Part shown: piece by piece, positions 15,274-23,567 of the stretch
How positions within the stretch are numbered: the stretch's first letter is position 1
Layout of the letters: every line of letters begins with the position of its first letter
Assembly: GCA_902167325.1 (NCBI GenBank)
Contig: LR632930.1
Coordinates: forward strand, 3,596,001 to 3,660,000
Length of the DNA stretch: 64,000 nucleotides
Reading direction: 5' to 3'
Source of the DNA: Chitinophaga pinensis
GTDB taxonomy: Bacteria; Bacteroidota; Bacteroidia; Chitinophagales; Chitinophagaceae
The notes under the pieces: generated by a model
Databases searched by the model: none
Seen by the model: the letters and a program-made list of their open reading frames with translations, nothing else
What the model was told of the DNA's origin: nothing
Translations under genes and position numbers: made by a program

Positions 15274-16686
15274 ATGCAACTACCATCTCTATCCCCCGAA
15301 ACCTTCGCACAGAAGCTTTCTGATCCTACCGTAGCCCTTAAATTCACCTATCTGAACGATCTGCTGCTCAACAGTGAATATTGCCTGATCGAATTTATGG
15401 TCGGTAAAGGTGCATGGAAATGGCCCATACCACCTAAACCTCCGGGGTACGATACCGGCAACAAAACCATTGAGCTGGGGGTAATCCTCTTTTTACTGAA
15501 TAATACGGGGTACATCGCGGACAATGATATCCGGCAATATGCCCAATACCTGAAAGGTGCCCTTGGCCTGCCCAACTCCCAGCTGCCCGTTCAGGCCTAT
15601 GCCTGGGTCATGAATAACGTACTCATTTACGACGATGGCGGGGTTATCAGCGGTGGGAAGTACGATACTTACGATCAGGGATGGTTTGCCGCCTTCCTGA
15701 ACCTGATTATCACCGATATGCATAGCGCCTGGTATGGCTTCCCTCAGGGCAGCCCTGTACCCGTTAAGCTCGATTTCAGCGTGAGTAATTACACCATTAC
15801 CCTGGGTATGATGGGCGACTGGGGAACGGGAGACACCACGGCAAAGGCAGTTCTCCGCCAGATGACCACGCTCAACCCCAACTATCTTATTCACCTGGGT
15901 GACACGTATTACTCCGGCAGTCCGGCTACCGGGCAATGGGCCGGATATTACTTCCATCCCGGAGAGGAAATGGAGAACCTCGTGAATATGTGGCCCGGTA
16001 CCCCTACGCCCCGCTCTTTCACGCTCAATTCCAATCATGAAATGTATACCGGCGGCAACGGGTATTTTGGGGAAGCCCTGAAAACTACCGGTCCATTTTC
16101 TCTGCAAAAGGGCTTGAGCTATTTTGCGCTGCAGGCGGGTGACTGGACGGTTCTCGGACTGGATTCCGCATACTACGGTACTTCTTTGGATGCCTTTATG
16201 GACGGGAGCATTGGCGGGGAACAGATCAACTGGATCGCAGGGCTGAACCTTAATCCGGCTAAAACGATCGTGCTTACCCATCATACCGGTTTTCAGTACG
16301 ATGCATCCGCTTTTATGCAACTGTGGGATCAGGTGAATGGTGCCCTTGGCGCCGATCCCTATGCCTGGTACTGGGGGCATGTACACAACGGAATCGTGTA
16401 TGCATCGCCCCTGACGCTTCCCGGCACGGATGGGAATCTGCAATCCACCAATACCTATGCCCGTTGTCTGGGACATGGAGCCCTGCCTTATGGCGAAGCC
16501 TCGGCATTGATCAACAACCGGTCGGTTGAATGGATGGAAACGGATAAGCAGGCCAATGGTTTAATGCTGAATGGCTTTGCCACGCTCACTTTCCAGCTGG
16601 ACGGACAATTAATGGTTACCGGTATCAGGGAGTCTTTTTACCACCTTGGTACTTCTTCTCCGGTGTTCTCGAAGAAAATATTCTAG
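15274..16686 (+). CDS. calcineurin-like metallophosphoesterase with unknown N-terminal domain
   Basis: 470 residues, no signal peptide. Residues 1-170 form an unassigned domain. From about 173 the metallophosphoesterase motifs appear in order: MGDWGTGD, IHLGDTYYSG, LNSNHEMY (an SNHE variant of the GNHE/D motif), LTHHTG and WGHVHNG. These residues bind two metal ions for phosphomonoester or phosphodiester hydrolysis. The substrate is unknown and the protein is probably cytoplasmic. It is a single-gene unit with its own terminator. Confidence 0.85.
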   Translation: MQLPSLSPETFAQKLSDPTVALKFTYLNDLLLNSEYCLIEFMVGKGAWKWPIPPKPPGYDTGNKTIELGVILFLLNNTGYIADNDIRQYAQYLKGALGLPNSQLPVQAYAWVMNNVLIYDDGGVISGGKYDTYDQGWFAAFLNLIITDMHSAWYGFPQGSPVPVKLDFSVSNYTITLGMMGDWGTGDTTAKAVLRQMTTLNPNYLIHLGDTYYSGSPATGQWAGYYFHPGEEMENLVNMWPGTPTPRSFTLNSNHEMYTGGNGYFGEALKTTGPFSLQKGLSYFALQAGDWTVLGLDSAYYGTSLDAFMDGSIGGEQINWIAGLNLNPAKTIVLTHHTGFQYDASAFMQLWDQVNGALGADPYAWYWGHVHNGIVYASPLTLPGTDGNLQSTNTYARCLGHGALPYGEASALINNRSVEWMETDKQANGLMLNGFATLTFQLDGQLMVTGIRESFYHLGTSSPVFSKKIF

Positions 16687-16692
16687 TGGCGT

Positions 16693-16727
16693 AAAAAGAA
16701 GGGTGTCGGTTTTAACCCTTCTTTTTG
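16693..16727 (+). terminator. intrinsic terminator
   Basis: AAAAAGAAGGGT pairs perfectly with ACCCTTCTTTTT, ending in the U-tract, 7 bases after the phosphoesterase gene. Confidence 0.85.
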
Positions 16728-16763
16728 TCGTTTTTACACGCGATAGATAAAAGACGGGTGTCG

Positions 16764-16771
16764 TAAGTTTG
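16764..16771 (+). promoter_or_regulatory. -7 box of the SRPBCC gene
   Basis: TAAGTTTG is a perfect TAnnTTTG match 56 bases before the ATG at 16828. No good -33 box is visible at the right distance. Confidence 0.4.
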
Positions 16772-16827
16772 TATTGTCAATCACACAAAACAAATAACAA
16801 TAACACTCACCATTTAACAACTATTGT

Positions 16828-17250
16828 ATGGAAACGACAAAACAAGCGATCACTATTACCAGCACAATTCAGCAACCGGCAGCTAAAGTATGGGAATTCT
16901 GGAATGAACCCGAACATATTATGCAATGGTGCGCAGCGTCCGACGACTGGCATGCTCCCAAGGCCTCCAGCGATCTCCGGGCAGGTGGTGCATTTTCCAC
17001 TACCATGGCAGCGAAAGATGGCTCATTCAGCTTCGATTTCGGTGGCATATTTGATATTGTGGAACCGCATCAGCGTATTGAATATACACTGGGAGACGGC
17101 CGTAAAGTGAAGATCGGTTTCAAAGAAGAAAACGGACAGACGCAGGTGGTGGAAACATTCGATCCGGAAGATGCCAATCCGGAAGATATGCAGCGTGCAG
17201 GATGGCAGGCGATCCTCGATAACTTCAAGCGCTACGCTGAGTCCAAATAA
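16828..17250 (+). CDS. SRPBCC/AHSA1-domain protein
   Basis: 140 residues. AITITSTIQQPAAKVWEFWNEPEHIMQWCAA, followed by DLRAGGAF, GIFDIVEPHQRIEYTLGDG and a C-terminal WQAILDNFKRYAES helix, is the standard AHSA1-type SRPBCC layout. These cytoplasmic proteins form a hydrophobic-ligand cavity; the ligand is unknown. It is convergent with the cyclase gene 15 bases away, and its terminator hairpin extends into the end of that gene. Confidence 0.9.
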   Translation: METTKQAITITSTIQQPAAKVWEFWNEPEHIMQWCAASDDWHAPKASSDLRAGGAFSTTMAAKDGSFSFDFGGIFDIVEPHQRIEYTLGDGRKVKIGFKEENGQTQVVETFDPEDANPEDMQRAGWQAILDNFKRYAESK

Positions 17251-17255
17251 TTACC

Positions 17256-17313
17256 AGATGGCCCTTCAGGCTACCCGAAAGGGTTTCAGTGAGTGGAGGG
17301 CCATCTCTTTTTC
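17256..17313 (+). terminator. terminator overlapping the cyclase gene 3' end
   Basis: AGATGGCCCT pairs with AGGGCCATCT across a 31-base loop and is followed by CTTTTT. The right arm lies inside the C-terminal codons of the convergent cyclase gene. Confidence 0.6.
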
Positions 17314-18303
17314 CTTGCCCCTCAGTTTGATGGAACCCAGCGTTTGCGCTGTAAAATCACTCCCGAGCCTTAGTACCGATATCAGATCGGCAGATGCGAT
17401 CACTTCTTCATTAAACTGTTTACACATACCCTGTATACGGGATGTGGTATTGAGCACATCTCCGGAATAAGTGATATCGCGTTTGATGATCCCCACTTCC
17501 CCCGCCACCACCGGCCCGCAATGAATGCCTGCCTTGAATTCCGGGAACACGCCATAGCGTTCCAGGTACTTAGGCTGCAGGGCAGCAATCCGGTCTTTGA
17601 TGTCAAAGAAGCATTGCACGCAATTGCTTTCCGCAAACCCTTCGCGGTAGCGCCATGCTATTATCACCTCATCGCCTACATACTGGTATATTTCCCCGCG
17701 GTTTTCGAGGATGGGGTTGGTGATATCCGTAAAGAAATCTTTCAGGAAAGCGTGATACCGTTTATCGCCCAATTTTTCCGCGATGGTGGTGGATGCGTTT
17801 ATGTCGAGGAACATAAAGATGCGTTTCTCTTCGCGGGGCGTGTTGTACTTGCCCCTGAGGATGTCGCGGAACACTCCTGAGCCGAACTTGCTGTTGATCT
17901 GCAGGAACAGTTGTGTTATACCTACCACCAGCGCCCAAATCAGTCCGTTCTTTGCCATACGCGCCATATCCGGATGCTCGATAAGGCTTAATATCTGCCC
18001 CACGATAATGATGACCGCGATGAAAGAAATTGTAACGGCAAGGATGGTGTAAGTGTAGGATTTGTCCCGGTAACGTTCATTTATGAAGAAAACAAGGAAG
18101 CTCCCGCCCAGCAGTGCGCCCATGAGTCCGGCGGCCACATTCACGAGGATGGACCTGGAGAGGGAGTAATCAGCCGCAAAACCGGCCGATCCGCTGGTTT
18201 GCAATACCAGATGGTCGTACAGCGCAATCAATAGTCCGATGATGGACCATATGATCATGATCTGCAGAAGCTGCCGCCATTTTACCCGCGTCCTGGGATT
18301 CAT
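17266..18303 (-). CDS. membrane-bound class III adenylate/guanylate cyclase
   Basis: 345 residues. Four hydrophobic segments fill residues about 12-140 (IIWSIIGLLIALY; VAAGLMGALLGGSFLVFFIN; TISFIAVIIIVGQIL; WALVVGITQLFLQI). The catalytic domain begins near residue 157. FMFLDINASTT and QYVGDEVIIAW carry the two metal-binding Asp residues, and DITYSGDVLNTTSRIQ is the base- and transition-state-binding segment. It should make cAMP or cGMP from the cytoplasmic side; specificity cannot be read safely. Whether the membrane part senses a signal is unknown. Single gene, convergent with the SRPBCC gene. Confidence 0.88.
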   Translation of the reverse strand: MNPRTRVKWRQLLQIMIIWSIIGLLIALYDHLVLQTSGSAGFAADYSLSRSILVNVAAGLMGALLGGSFLVFFINERYRDKSYTYTILAVTISFIAVIIIVGQILSLIEHPDMARMAKNGLIWALVVGITQLFLQINSKFGSGVFRDILRGKYNTPREEKRIFMFLDINASTTIAEKLGDKRYHAFLKDFFTDITNPILENRGEIYQYVGDEVIIAWRYREGFAESNCVQCFFDIKDRIAALQPKYLERYGVFPEFKAGIHCGPVVAGEVGIIKRDITYSGDVLNTTSRIQGMCKQFNEEVIASADLISVLRLGSDFTAQTLGSIKLRGKEKEMALHSLKPFRVA

Positions 18304-18373
18304 AAGAGTAGGTTTCCCCTAATGTATTGATTTTCTGCGGACCGGGCAATGGTCAATTCCTGCGCCCGTAGGT

Positions 18374-20656
18374 TTAATTCAGTATTTCCAGCACAAGATC
18401 CGTAAGATCAAACCGGGGGAAATCACCATTGTTGCAAAGCATGGTGATGGTTATGCCTTTGTCGGGCTGGCGCACTTCCATACTAAAGAATCCCACATCG
18501 GTTCCGGGATGATAATGGACTATATGTTTACGGGAAGCGCGGAACAGCAGGCGGTCTGTCATCCACCCATATCCATATCCTGCATGCCAGTCTGCATAAT
18601 CGGCGCGGGGTTCCATCATTTCCAGAATCCGTTCGCAGGGGAGAAGGCGGCAGCTGGTGAGCGCGTTTTCCCATTTGCGGAGATCGGGAGCGGAACTAAA
18701 GATACCTCCGGCACCAGGGGTATTAACGGCTGGCGGCGCTATCTCCGGCATAGGGCCTTCATATCCCTTCGCGGTATTGCCATTTTCAGGTGGTAAACCG
18801 AAGCTTGTGTGACGCATACCCAGCGGAATACATATCTTTTGCTGCAGTGCTTCCCCAAACGGCATGCCTGCCGCTTTCTCCACTATAGCCGCCAGTACGG
18901 CATAACCGCTGTTGCTGTATCTGAACTGACTGCCGGGTACGAATAAAGCGGAATCCTGACAGTATTTTGTAATGATGTCTGACATGGATTGAGGCCCGGC
19001 ATACAGGCCGGGAAGGTATGCTGCGGAAGTTGTATAATCCGGTATGCCGGAACGGTGTGTCAATAGTTGCCCGATGGTTACCCCGCCATGCGCAAACCCG
19101 GGGAGGAAACGGCCGGCAGAATCATCCAGCGATAGCTTCCCTTCTTCCCGCAACAGCATCACCAGCATGGCGGTAAATTGTTTGGATACGGAGCCAATGC
19201 GGAAAACAGTAGCAGTGTCATTTGGAATCCTCTCCTCCCGGTTAGCCTGCCCGAATGCTTTCTGGTAAAGCAGTTCACCATTCCATTGCACACTGGCCAC
19301 GCCATCAAATAATCTTTTATTGTGGTAGAATGTAAAGAGTGAATCCAGTTGCGCGATTTTGTTACGCGGCATCCTGCGCAGACGGTTTTCCATCTGCTGC
19401 TTGTATTGTACGGAAGATTGCCGGGAGCGTATTGCAATTGCTACGGAATCTGTGTTGTAGTCAGACGGCAGCATGTTATAGTCTTTCCAGAAATCAGAAG
19501 TATCCAGACTACTATGGTTTTCTATGAAAGTATGCCTCCCCACTACCCCGGTGGGATTGAAAGGTAATGCCGGTGTGGTATCTATACTGGTAGTAATGAA
19601 ATCTACCCGGCTGAGGGCTTCGAAGTCGAAACGCAGCCTTGGACTATATAACCGCATCCGGGAGGAAGAGTGTACGTCACCCACAAAGTATTTCCCGCCG
19701 GATGGCAGGTAGTGGATGGTGAGCGTATCCTGTAATGTTTGTTCATAGATGTTGAGCAACTTCATTAAAGCCCTTTGGCTTGCGCTGCTTACTTCCCAGT
19801 ACTGAATGCCTTTAGGACTGAGGTGGGTGGTGAGGGATACGAATGCGTAGCTGGCTGTATCTATATACACCGATCCCTGATAACGGGATTTGCGCAGCCC
19901 GTCGCGCTGCTCGAATTTAATCTCCCAGGCACCACGCCCGTTAACGGGTGTGATGCCTGCCAGTCTGAAAACATGTTCTTCCATGCCTTTACGTCCTAAT
20001 ACGGGATGCTCACTGATGTGCGCCGCGAAATCGAACTCCAGTAATGCATTGGGCTGCATTCCCATGATGATGTTCTCAGATCCGTTGAAGGGTGTAAAGT
20101 CCTGCTCCACCCTGGCTTTCAGGAGACTCAGCTTGCGCTGCCGGCCGGTTCCGTCGGGGTGCCAGCAGTCATATGCCGCTTCTGAGATATGGAAGAAATC
20201 ACCTCCCTTACGTGAACTGAGACGGTAGAAACCGCGCAGTACATGAGGCCGGGAGAAATAGTTGTCAGGGATATGTTCAATGGCTTTGGCTATGAGGTTA
20301 CGCGGGGAAATGGATTGTATGCTGACCTCAGGAAGAGCGATGGATTGCTTTATGAGTACGTAAGGCCCGACGGATTGGGATGTAATTTGGAAGCGGAGGG
20401 TACTGTATCCGATACGGGTGATGAAGGCACTGTCGCCCGCGGCACCGGCAGGCAGTTTGATAAGGAACATGCCTGCGCTGTTCGTGGTGGTATGGATACG
20501 ATGAGAAGGTACGCTAACGGATGCTGATGGCAGGGGGGCACCGGTTTGTGCGTCTGTCACCCTGCCACGAAGAACTACAGGGAGGGTGTCTTGTGCCAGA
20601 ATAGGCAATGTGCTGCAGAAGAGCAAGAGGGTAAGGAAACAGGGGAATTGCCGCAT
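18374..20656 (-). CDS. secreted fusion: CarboxypepD-reg-like domain plus beta-lactamase-type serine hydrolase
   Basis: 760 residues with a signal peptide (MRQFPCFLTLLLFCSTLPILAQ). Residues about 27-105 are a carboxypeptidase-regulatory-like beta-sandwich (LRGRVTDAQTGAPLPSASV). Residues about 110-400 resemble the region often fused to such domains in Bacteroidota. Residues 425-760 are a class C beta-lactamase/penicillin-binding-type domain with Ser489-V-S-Lys492 (SxxK) and Tyr580-S-N. The family includes esterases, D-aminopeptidases and beta-lactamases, so resistance should not be assumed. Stand-alone gene, divergent from 20777. Confidence 0.85.
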   Translation of the reverse strand: MRQFPCFLTLLLFCSTLPILAQDTLPVVLRGRVTDAQTGAPLPSASVSVPSHRIHTTTNSAGMFLIKLPAGAAGDSAFITRIGYSTLRFQITSQSVGPYVLIKQSIALPEVSIQSISPRNLIAKAIEHIPDNYFSRPHVLRGFYRLSSRKGGDFFHISEAAYDCWHPDGTGRQRKLSLLKARVEQDFTPFNGSENIIMGMQPNALLEFDFAAHISEHPVLGRKGMEEHVFRLAGITPVNGRGAWEIKFEQRDGLRKSRYQGSVYIDTASYAFVSLTTHLSPKGIQYWEVSSASQRALMKLLNIYEQTLQDTLTIHYLPSGGKYFVGDVHSSSRMRLYSPRLRFDFEALSRVDFITTSIDTTPALPFNPTGVVGRHTFIENHSSLDTSDFWKDYNMLPSDYNTDSVAIAIRSRQSSVQYKQQMENRLRRMPRNKIAQLDSLFTFYHNKRLFDGVASVQWNGELLYQKAFGQANREERIPNDTATVFRIGSVSKQFTAMLVMLLREEGKLSLDDSAGRFLPGFAHGGVTIGQLLTHRSGIPDYTTSAAYLPGLYAGPQSMSDIITKYCQDSALFVPGSQFRYSNSGYAVLAAIVEKAAGMPFGEALQQKICIPLGMRHTSFGLPPENGNTAKGYEGPMPEIAPPAVNTPGAGGIFSSAPDLRKWENALTSCRLLPCERILEMMEPRADYADWHAGYGYGWMTDRLLFRASRKHIVHYHPGTDVGFFSMEVRQPDKGITITMLCNNGDFPRFDLTDLVLEILN

Positions 20657-20740
20657 AAGGGGAATGGATTACGGGGGATGAAGTTAAGAGGCAATGCCGT
20701 TAGGAAGAAGTTAAAGTTTAATAGGGAAGTTGTGTGCAAA

Positions 20741-20772
20741 TTTGGGAGAAGGCCGGAAAAGTGCTAATCTTG
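20741..20772 (+). promoter_or_regulatory. promoter TTTG-N20-TAATCTTG directly before a start codon
   Basis: TTTG at 20741-20744 and TAATCTTG at 20765-20772 (one mismatch to TAnnTTTG) are 20 bases apart. The ATG at 20777 follows after 4 bases, so the mRNA would be leaderless. Confidence 0.6.
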
Positions 20773-20776
20773 AAGG

Positions 20777-21178
20777 ATGCAACTGGATTACCTGACAGGC
20801 ATCCGTGGAAACGGAGCATTAACATATACCGGTCCGTCAAGACTGGTACGTATTTGCCGGTTTGATCCCGAAGAAGCGGCTGCTTTGGTGCAGGCCGTGC
20901 AGGAACTGGCGGAAGGGAAGCGTGAGCTGCTCTGGCTGGAAGATTTGCCTTTTATACAGTCCAATGGTTATTCGCTGGCCATGCAGCGCTCGCTGCACGA
21001 CGAAGGACTGACTACCACCGATGAGCGCATTTTCTCGTTAAGGTTTACTGATAAAGCTTACCACCGGATGGCACAGGCGATGGCGGTTTTGTGCCCTGAA
21101 GGTTCGCATGGCAGTGTATGGCTGACCGGTGATCAGGCGGAACCGGCGTTGCTTTTTTCTACCGGAGGATCGTGGTAG
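20777..21178 (+). CDS. hypothetical cytoplasmic protein
   Basis: 133 residues, no signal or membrane segment. It reads MQLDYLTGIRGNGALTYTG, then RICRFDPEEAAALVQAVQELAEGKRELLWLEDL and a C-terminal SVWLTGDQAEPALLFSTGGSW. The composition is that of a compact alpha/beta protein, but I recognise no family. The promoter adjoining the start codon supports this start. No hairpin follows directly; the first terminator downstream on this strand is at 21571. Confidence 0.6.
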   Translation: MQLDYLTGIRGNGALTYTGPSRLVRICRFDPEEAAALVQAVQELAEGKRELLWLEDLPFIQSNGYSLAMQRSLHDEGLTTTDERIFSLRFTDKAYHRMAQAMAVLCPEGSHGSVWLTGDQAEPALLFSTGGSW

Positions 21179-21612
21179 GTACTGAATAACTGCACCCCGT
21201 GAATGCGCTGCCAGCCCCTTGTGGCGCGGATATGATGCGATAAGCTTAACAAGTTTTTAACGGCTGTTTCGCGCCGTTTGGCCGACATTAGTTGCGTTAT
21301 GATACGCTTTCCATTTGCTATGTTTCAAAGCAAAAACATTACAACCGGAACGTACAATGCGTGATGTACGACAAAGCTCCGGCAATATGCATACGTTGAC
21401 ATTTTGTACTAGATTAGATCTGGAGCATTTGCCTGCCTGTTTCTACAGGAGGCTATATTGAGCCAGTAGTTTTTCCCGCTTTCATCTTCGTAATAATAGG
21501 CAGGCTATTCGATTCCCATGTATATGGTACCGAAGCCAAACACTTCGATTTTAAGTCCGTTTTTCGTTTGCTCCCCCGTTACCGCTTCATACCGGTAACG
21601 GGGAGTTTTGTT
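21179..21612 (+). other. 434-base gene-free stretch, possible non-coding RNA or long 3' UTR
   Basis: No convincing protein gene is present; the best is a 21-codon ORF at 21299-21364. There are two notable foldable parts. One is 21345-21393 (CCGGA/TCCGG enclosing CGTACA/TGTACG). The other is the pair GCCTGCCT (near 21430) and AGGCAGGC (near 21500). A strong terminator that works only in the plus direction closes the stretch at 21571-21614. TTTG at 21277-21280 is a possible -33 box with no good partner. Identity unknown. Confidence 0.35.
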
Positions 21613-21614
21613 TT
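21571..21614 (+). terminator. strong plus-strand terminator
   Basis: CTCCCCCGTTACC / GGTAACGGGGAG stem followed by TTTTGTTTT. On the minus strand the bases after the stem are not U-rich, so it ends a plus-strand transcript although the nearest plus gene stops 390 bases upstream. Confidence 0.8.
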
Positions 21615-22137
21615 ACTCCTCCACCGTTTCGAGGATCTGACGAATCCGTTTTTTCCAGATAGAGGCCAGCCAAACAGCCTGTACCGTGGTGGTCAATCCA
21701 ATTATCGCCAGCAGCCAGATCTTCTTCTCAGTCAATAATATGCCATAACAGAAAAAGACCAGCAGGCAGGCCACCATACCTACCCGCGATGCTACCGATA
21801 CAATGGCGAAGCGCCGAAGCTGATGCAAGTGACGGTGGACCATTTCCTGTAAATGAGCGCCCTGCAGGGCCTGCCTGCTGAAAATATAGCCCGCTGTATT
21901 CAGCAAAATGACAAAGGCCACCGCGCCAACCAGCAATGCATTAATGTACCAGGGCTTCAGTCCGCCGTCGAAGAAATCATAATATACAATGAGGAACAGC
22001 ACCAGCGGTATCATTTCAAAGAGCAGTTGTTTCCGCATTGCCATGCGTGCAGGGTGCCGGTGAATCATACCGCGCAGGGCGGCAGGGGAGGTTCGGGAAA
22101 CGGGCATGCCTTCCCAGGCTTGTTTCAATGCGTCCAT
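21613..22137 (-). CDS. membrane protein paired with ECF sigma factor
   Basis: 174 residues. A soluble N-terminus (MDALKQAWEGMPVSRTSPAALRGMIHRH) precedes about four hydrophobic helices (LLFEMIPLVLFLIVYYDFF; YINALLVGAVAFVILLNTAGYIF; VASRVGMVACLLVFFCYGILL; IWLLAIIGLTTTVQAVWLASI). It starts 2 bases after the sigma factor stop. The position suggests an anti-sigma or regulatory partner, but no zinc-binding anti-sigma motif is visible, so the role is inferred from context only. Confidence 0.7.
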   Translation of the reverse strand: MDALKQAWEGMPVSRTSPAALRGMIHRHPARMAMRKQLLFEMIPLVLFLIVYYDFFDGGLKPWYINALLVGAVAFVILLNTAGYIFSRQALQGAHLQEMVHRHLHQLRRFAIVSVASRVGMVACLLVFFCYGILLTEKKIWLLAIIGLTTTVQAVWLASIWKKRIRQILETVEE

Positions 22138-22139
22138 GA

Positions 22140-22595
22140 TCAGGATTTAAAGTGTTGTTTAATCTTTTGCCGCGCTCTTGTGAGCCGTGCGCCTGCATTG
22201 CTTTCAGAAATGCCAAGGATGGCACCCATTTCTGCGTAGCTGAGTCCTTCGAGGTATAATACCATAATCGCTTTTTCCGCAGGAGTCAATACAGCCAGCA
22301 GCTCAGGCAGCCGGTCATCTTCCCGGTGTTCTGCCACCTCCGGCAACTCGGAACGGTATTCTACTTTTGGCCTTCCTTTGCGGAAATGAACCAATGCCGT
22401 GCTCAGCGCTATCCGGTACATCCAGGTAGCAAAACTGCTGCGACCTTCGAACTTAGGCCAGGCACGCCAGAGCTGGTACACCATTTCCTGGAAAAGGTCT
22501 TCCCGGTCTTCCGCCGTATCGCGATACAGGCGGCAGATTTTATGAAGTATACCCTCATGCTGAGATAGCGATTCCAGGAACTGTGATTCATTCAT
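22140..22595 (-). CDS. ECF RNA polymerase sigma factor
   Basis: 151 residues. Region 2 is ILHKICRLYRDTAEDREDLFQEMVYQLWRAWPKFEGRSSFATWMYRIALSTAL. Region 4 is LEGLSYAEMGAILGISESNAGARLTRARQKIKQHF with the HTH. There is no extra C-terminal domain. It is followed immediately by the membrane-protein gene, probably its regulator. Target promoters cannot be told from this window. Confidence 0.92.
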   Translation of the reverse strand: MNESQFLESLSQHEGILHKICRLYRDTAEDREDLFQEMVYQLWRAWPKFEGRSSFATWMYRIALSTALVHFRKGRPKVEYRSELPEVAEHREDDRLPELLAVLTPAEKAIMVLYLEGLSYAEMGAILGISESNAGARLTRARQKIKQHFKS

Positions 22596-22655
22596 TTTGA
22601 AGTAATGCTTTAACAGGTTAGTTGCGCTATAAGCCCTGATCCTTACAGGCAGGCA

Positions 22656-22682
22656 TAAAAAAAACCGCGGTATTCCGCGGTT
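22656..22682 (-). terminator. intrinsic terminator of the DUF1080 gene
   Basis: On the minus strand AACCGCGG-AATA-CCGCGGTT is followed by a run of T, just after the stop at 22690. Confidence 0.88.
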
Positions 22683-22689
22683 CCCTGTA

Positions 22690-23382
22690 TTACCTGCTGA
22701 TCTTCGTTAGCTTACGGATGGGCGTTAGCGCCACTTTCCTGAACTCCACTTCCGCGCCTTCGGCCTGCAGGGCTATGCTGCCGCTGGTGGCGGTACAGTT
22801 ATACCCATCATTCACCAGGTCGCCATTTACCCAAACACGTACCTTATCACCAAGGCACTCCACTACCATTCGGTTCCATTCACCCAGGGCTTTCTCCGAC
22901 CCGTCGGTCCGGTTCCTTACCCTTCTTTCCTTGCCGTCTACCACACCCCAGTTCTCTTTAGGGCCACGATAAACCTCCATGCTGTCTACCGCCACATCTT
23001 CCCCGATGCACCAGAAATCGCCGGCGTTTTTACTCATCAGCTGCACTTCCAGTGATTTGGGGAACATGCCATAGAGCACACGTGGTGCTGAAGCATGCAC
23101 GAGCAGCCCGCAGTTGCCCGGCTTGCCGGCAAAGCGGTATTCCAGTTCTATCCGGTAATCTTTATACTTCGCATCGGTAATCAGGTGGCCCTGGGGTGTA
23201 CCCAGGCTCACGAGCATGCCATTACGCACAATAAAAGGGATGCGGAGGGATGAATCCTTTTCGAGGTCGGGGACATCCATGTGCCAGCCGGTAAGGTCTT
23301 TACCGTTGAAAAGGCTGCGCGACTGCGCATGGCATAACGTGGAAGCGCATAGTAGCAATGCGGAAAAAACAATATGTTTCAT
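22690..23382 (-). CDS. DUF1080 (3-keto-disaccharide hydrolase) domain protein
   Basis: 230 residues with a signal peptide (MKHIVFSALLLCASTLCHAQ). RSLFNGKDLTGWHMDVPDL, YKDYRIELEYRF, GNCGLLVHA and EWNRMVVECLGDKVRVWVNGDLVNDG are the DUF1080/LamG-like jellyroll signatures. Characterised members act in 3-keto-glycoside breakdown; many others are untested. It is divergent from the GH2 gene, and the shared upstream region may co-regulate a small glycan-processing pair. Monocistronic. Confidence 0.88.
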   Translation of the reverse strand: MKHIVFSALLLCASTLCHAQSRSLFNGKDLTGWHMDVPDLEKDSSLRIPFIVRNGMLVSLGTPQGHLITDAKYKDYRIELEYRFAGKPGNCGLLVHASAPRVLYGMFPKSLEVQLMSKNAGDFWCIGEDVAVDSMEVYRGPKENWGVVDGKERRVRNRTDGSEKALGEWNRMVVECLGDKVRVWVNGDLVNDGYNCTATSGSIALQAEGAEVEFRKVALTPIRKLTKISR

Positions 23383-23567
23383 ATGGGTAAGTTATAAAAT
23401 TTATTGACTATTTTGTTTCATCGTGCTTATTTAAACCACGTTATGAAACAGTACTTGTCTTGCCTGATGCCGGCGGCCGCCTTCTGCGCCGTATTCCCTT
23501 TGCATCGGCCTGGCCTGATATACTGGTATTCAATTCGGAAATCGATTGTAGTGTTATAATACATCTT

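Noticed and set aside
15493-16476. 327-codon ORF opposite the metallophosphoesterase
   Set aside because: The plus-strand frame carries all phosphoesterase motifs; the reverse frame is a shadow.
18374-20656. Antibiotic-resistance beta-lactamase
   Set aside because: The SxxK/YxN hydrolase fold is shared by esterases and peptidases, the protein is a large fusion, and nothing else suggests beta-lactam specificity.
21299-21364. 21-codon ORF as a small protein gene
   Set aside because: No consensus -7 box or supporting context; listed only within the unassigned intergenic region.
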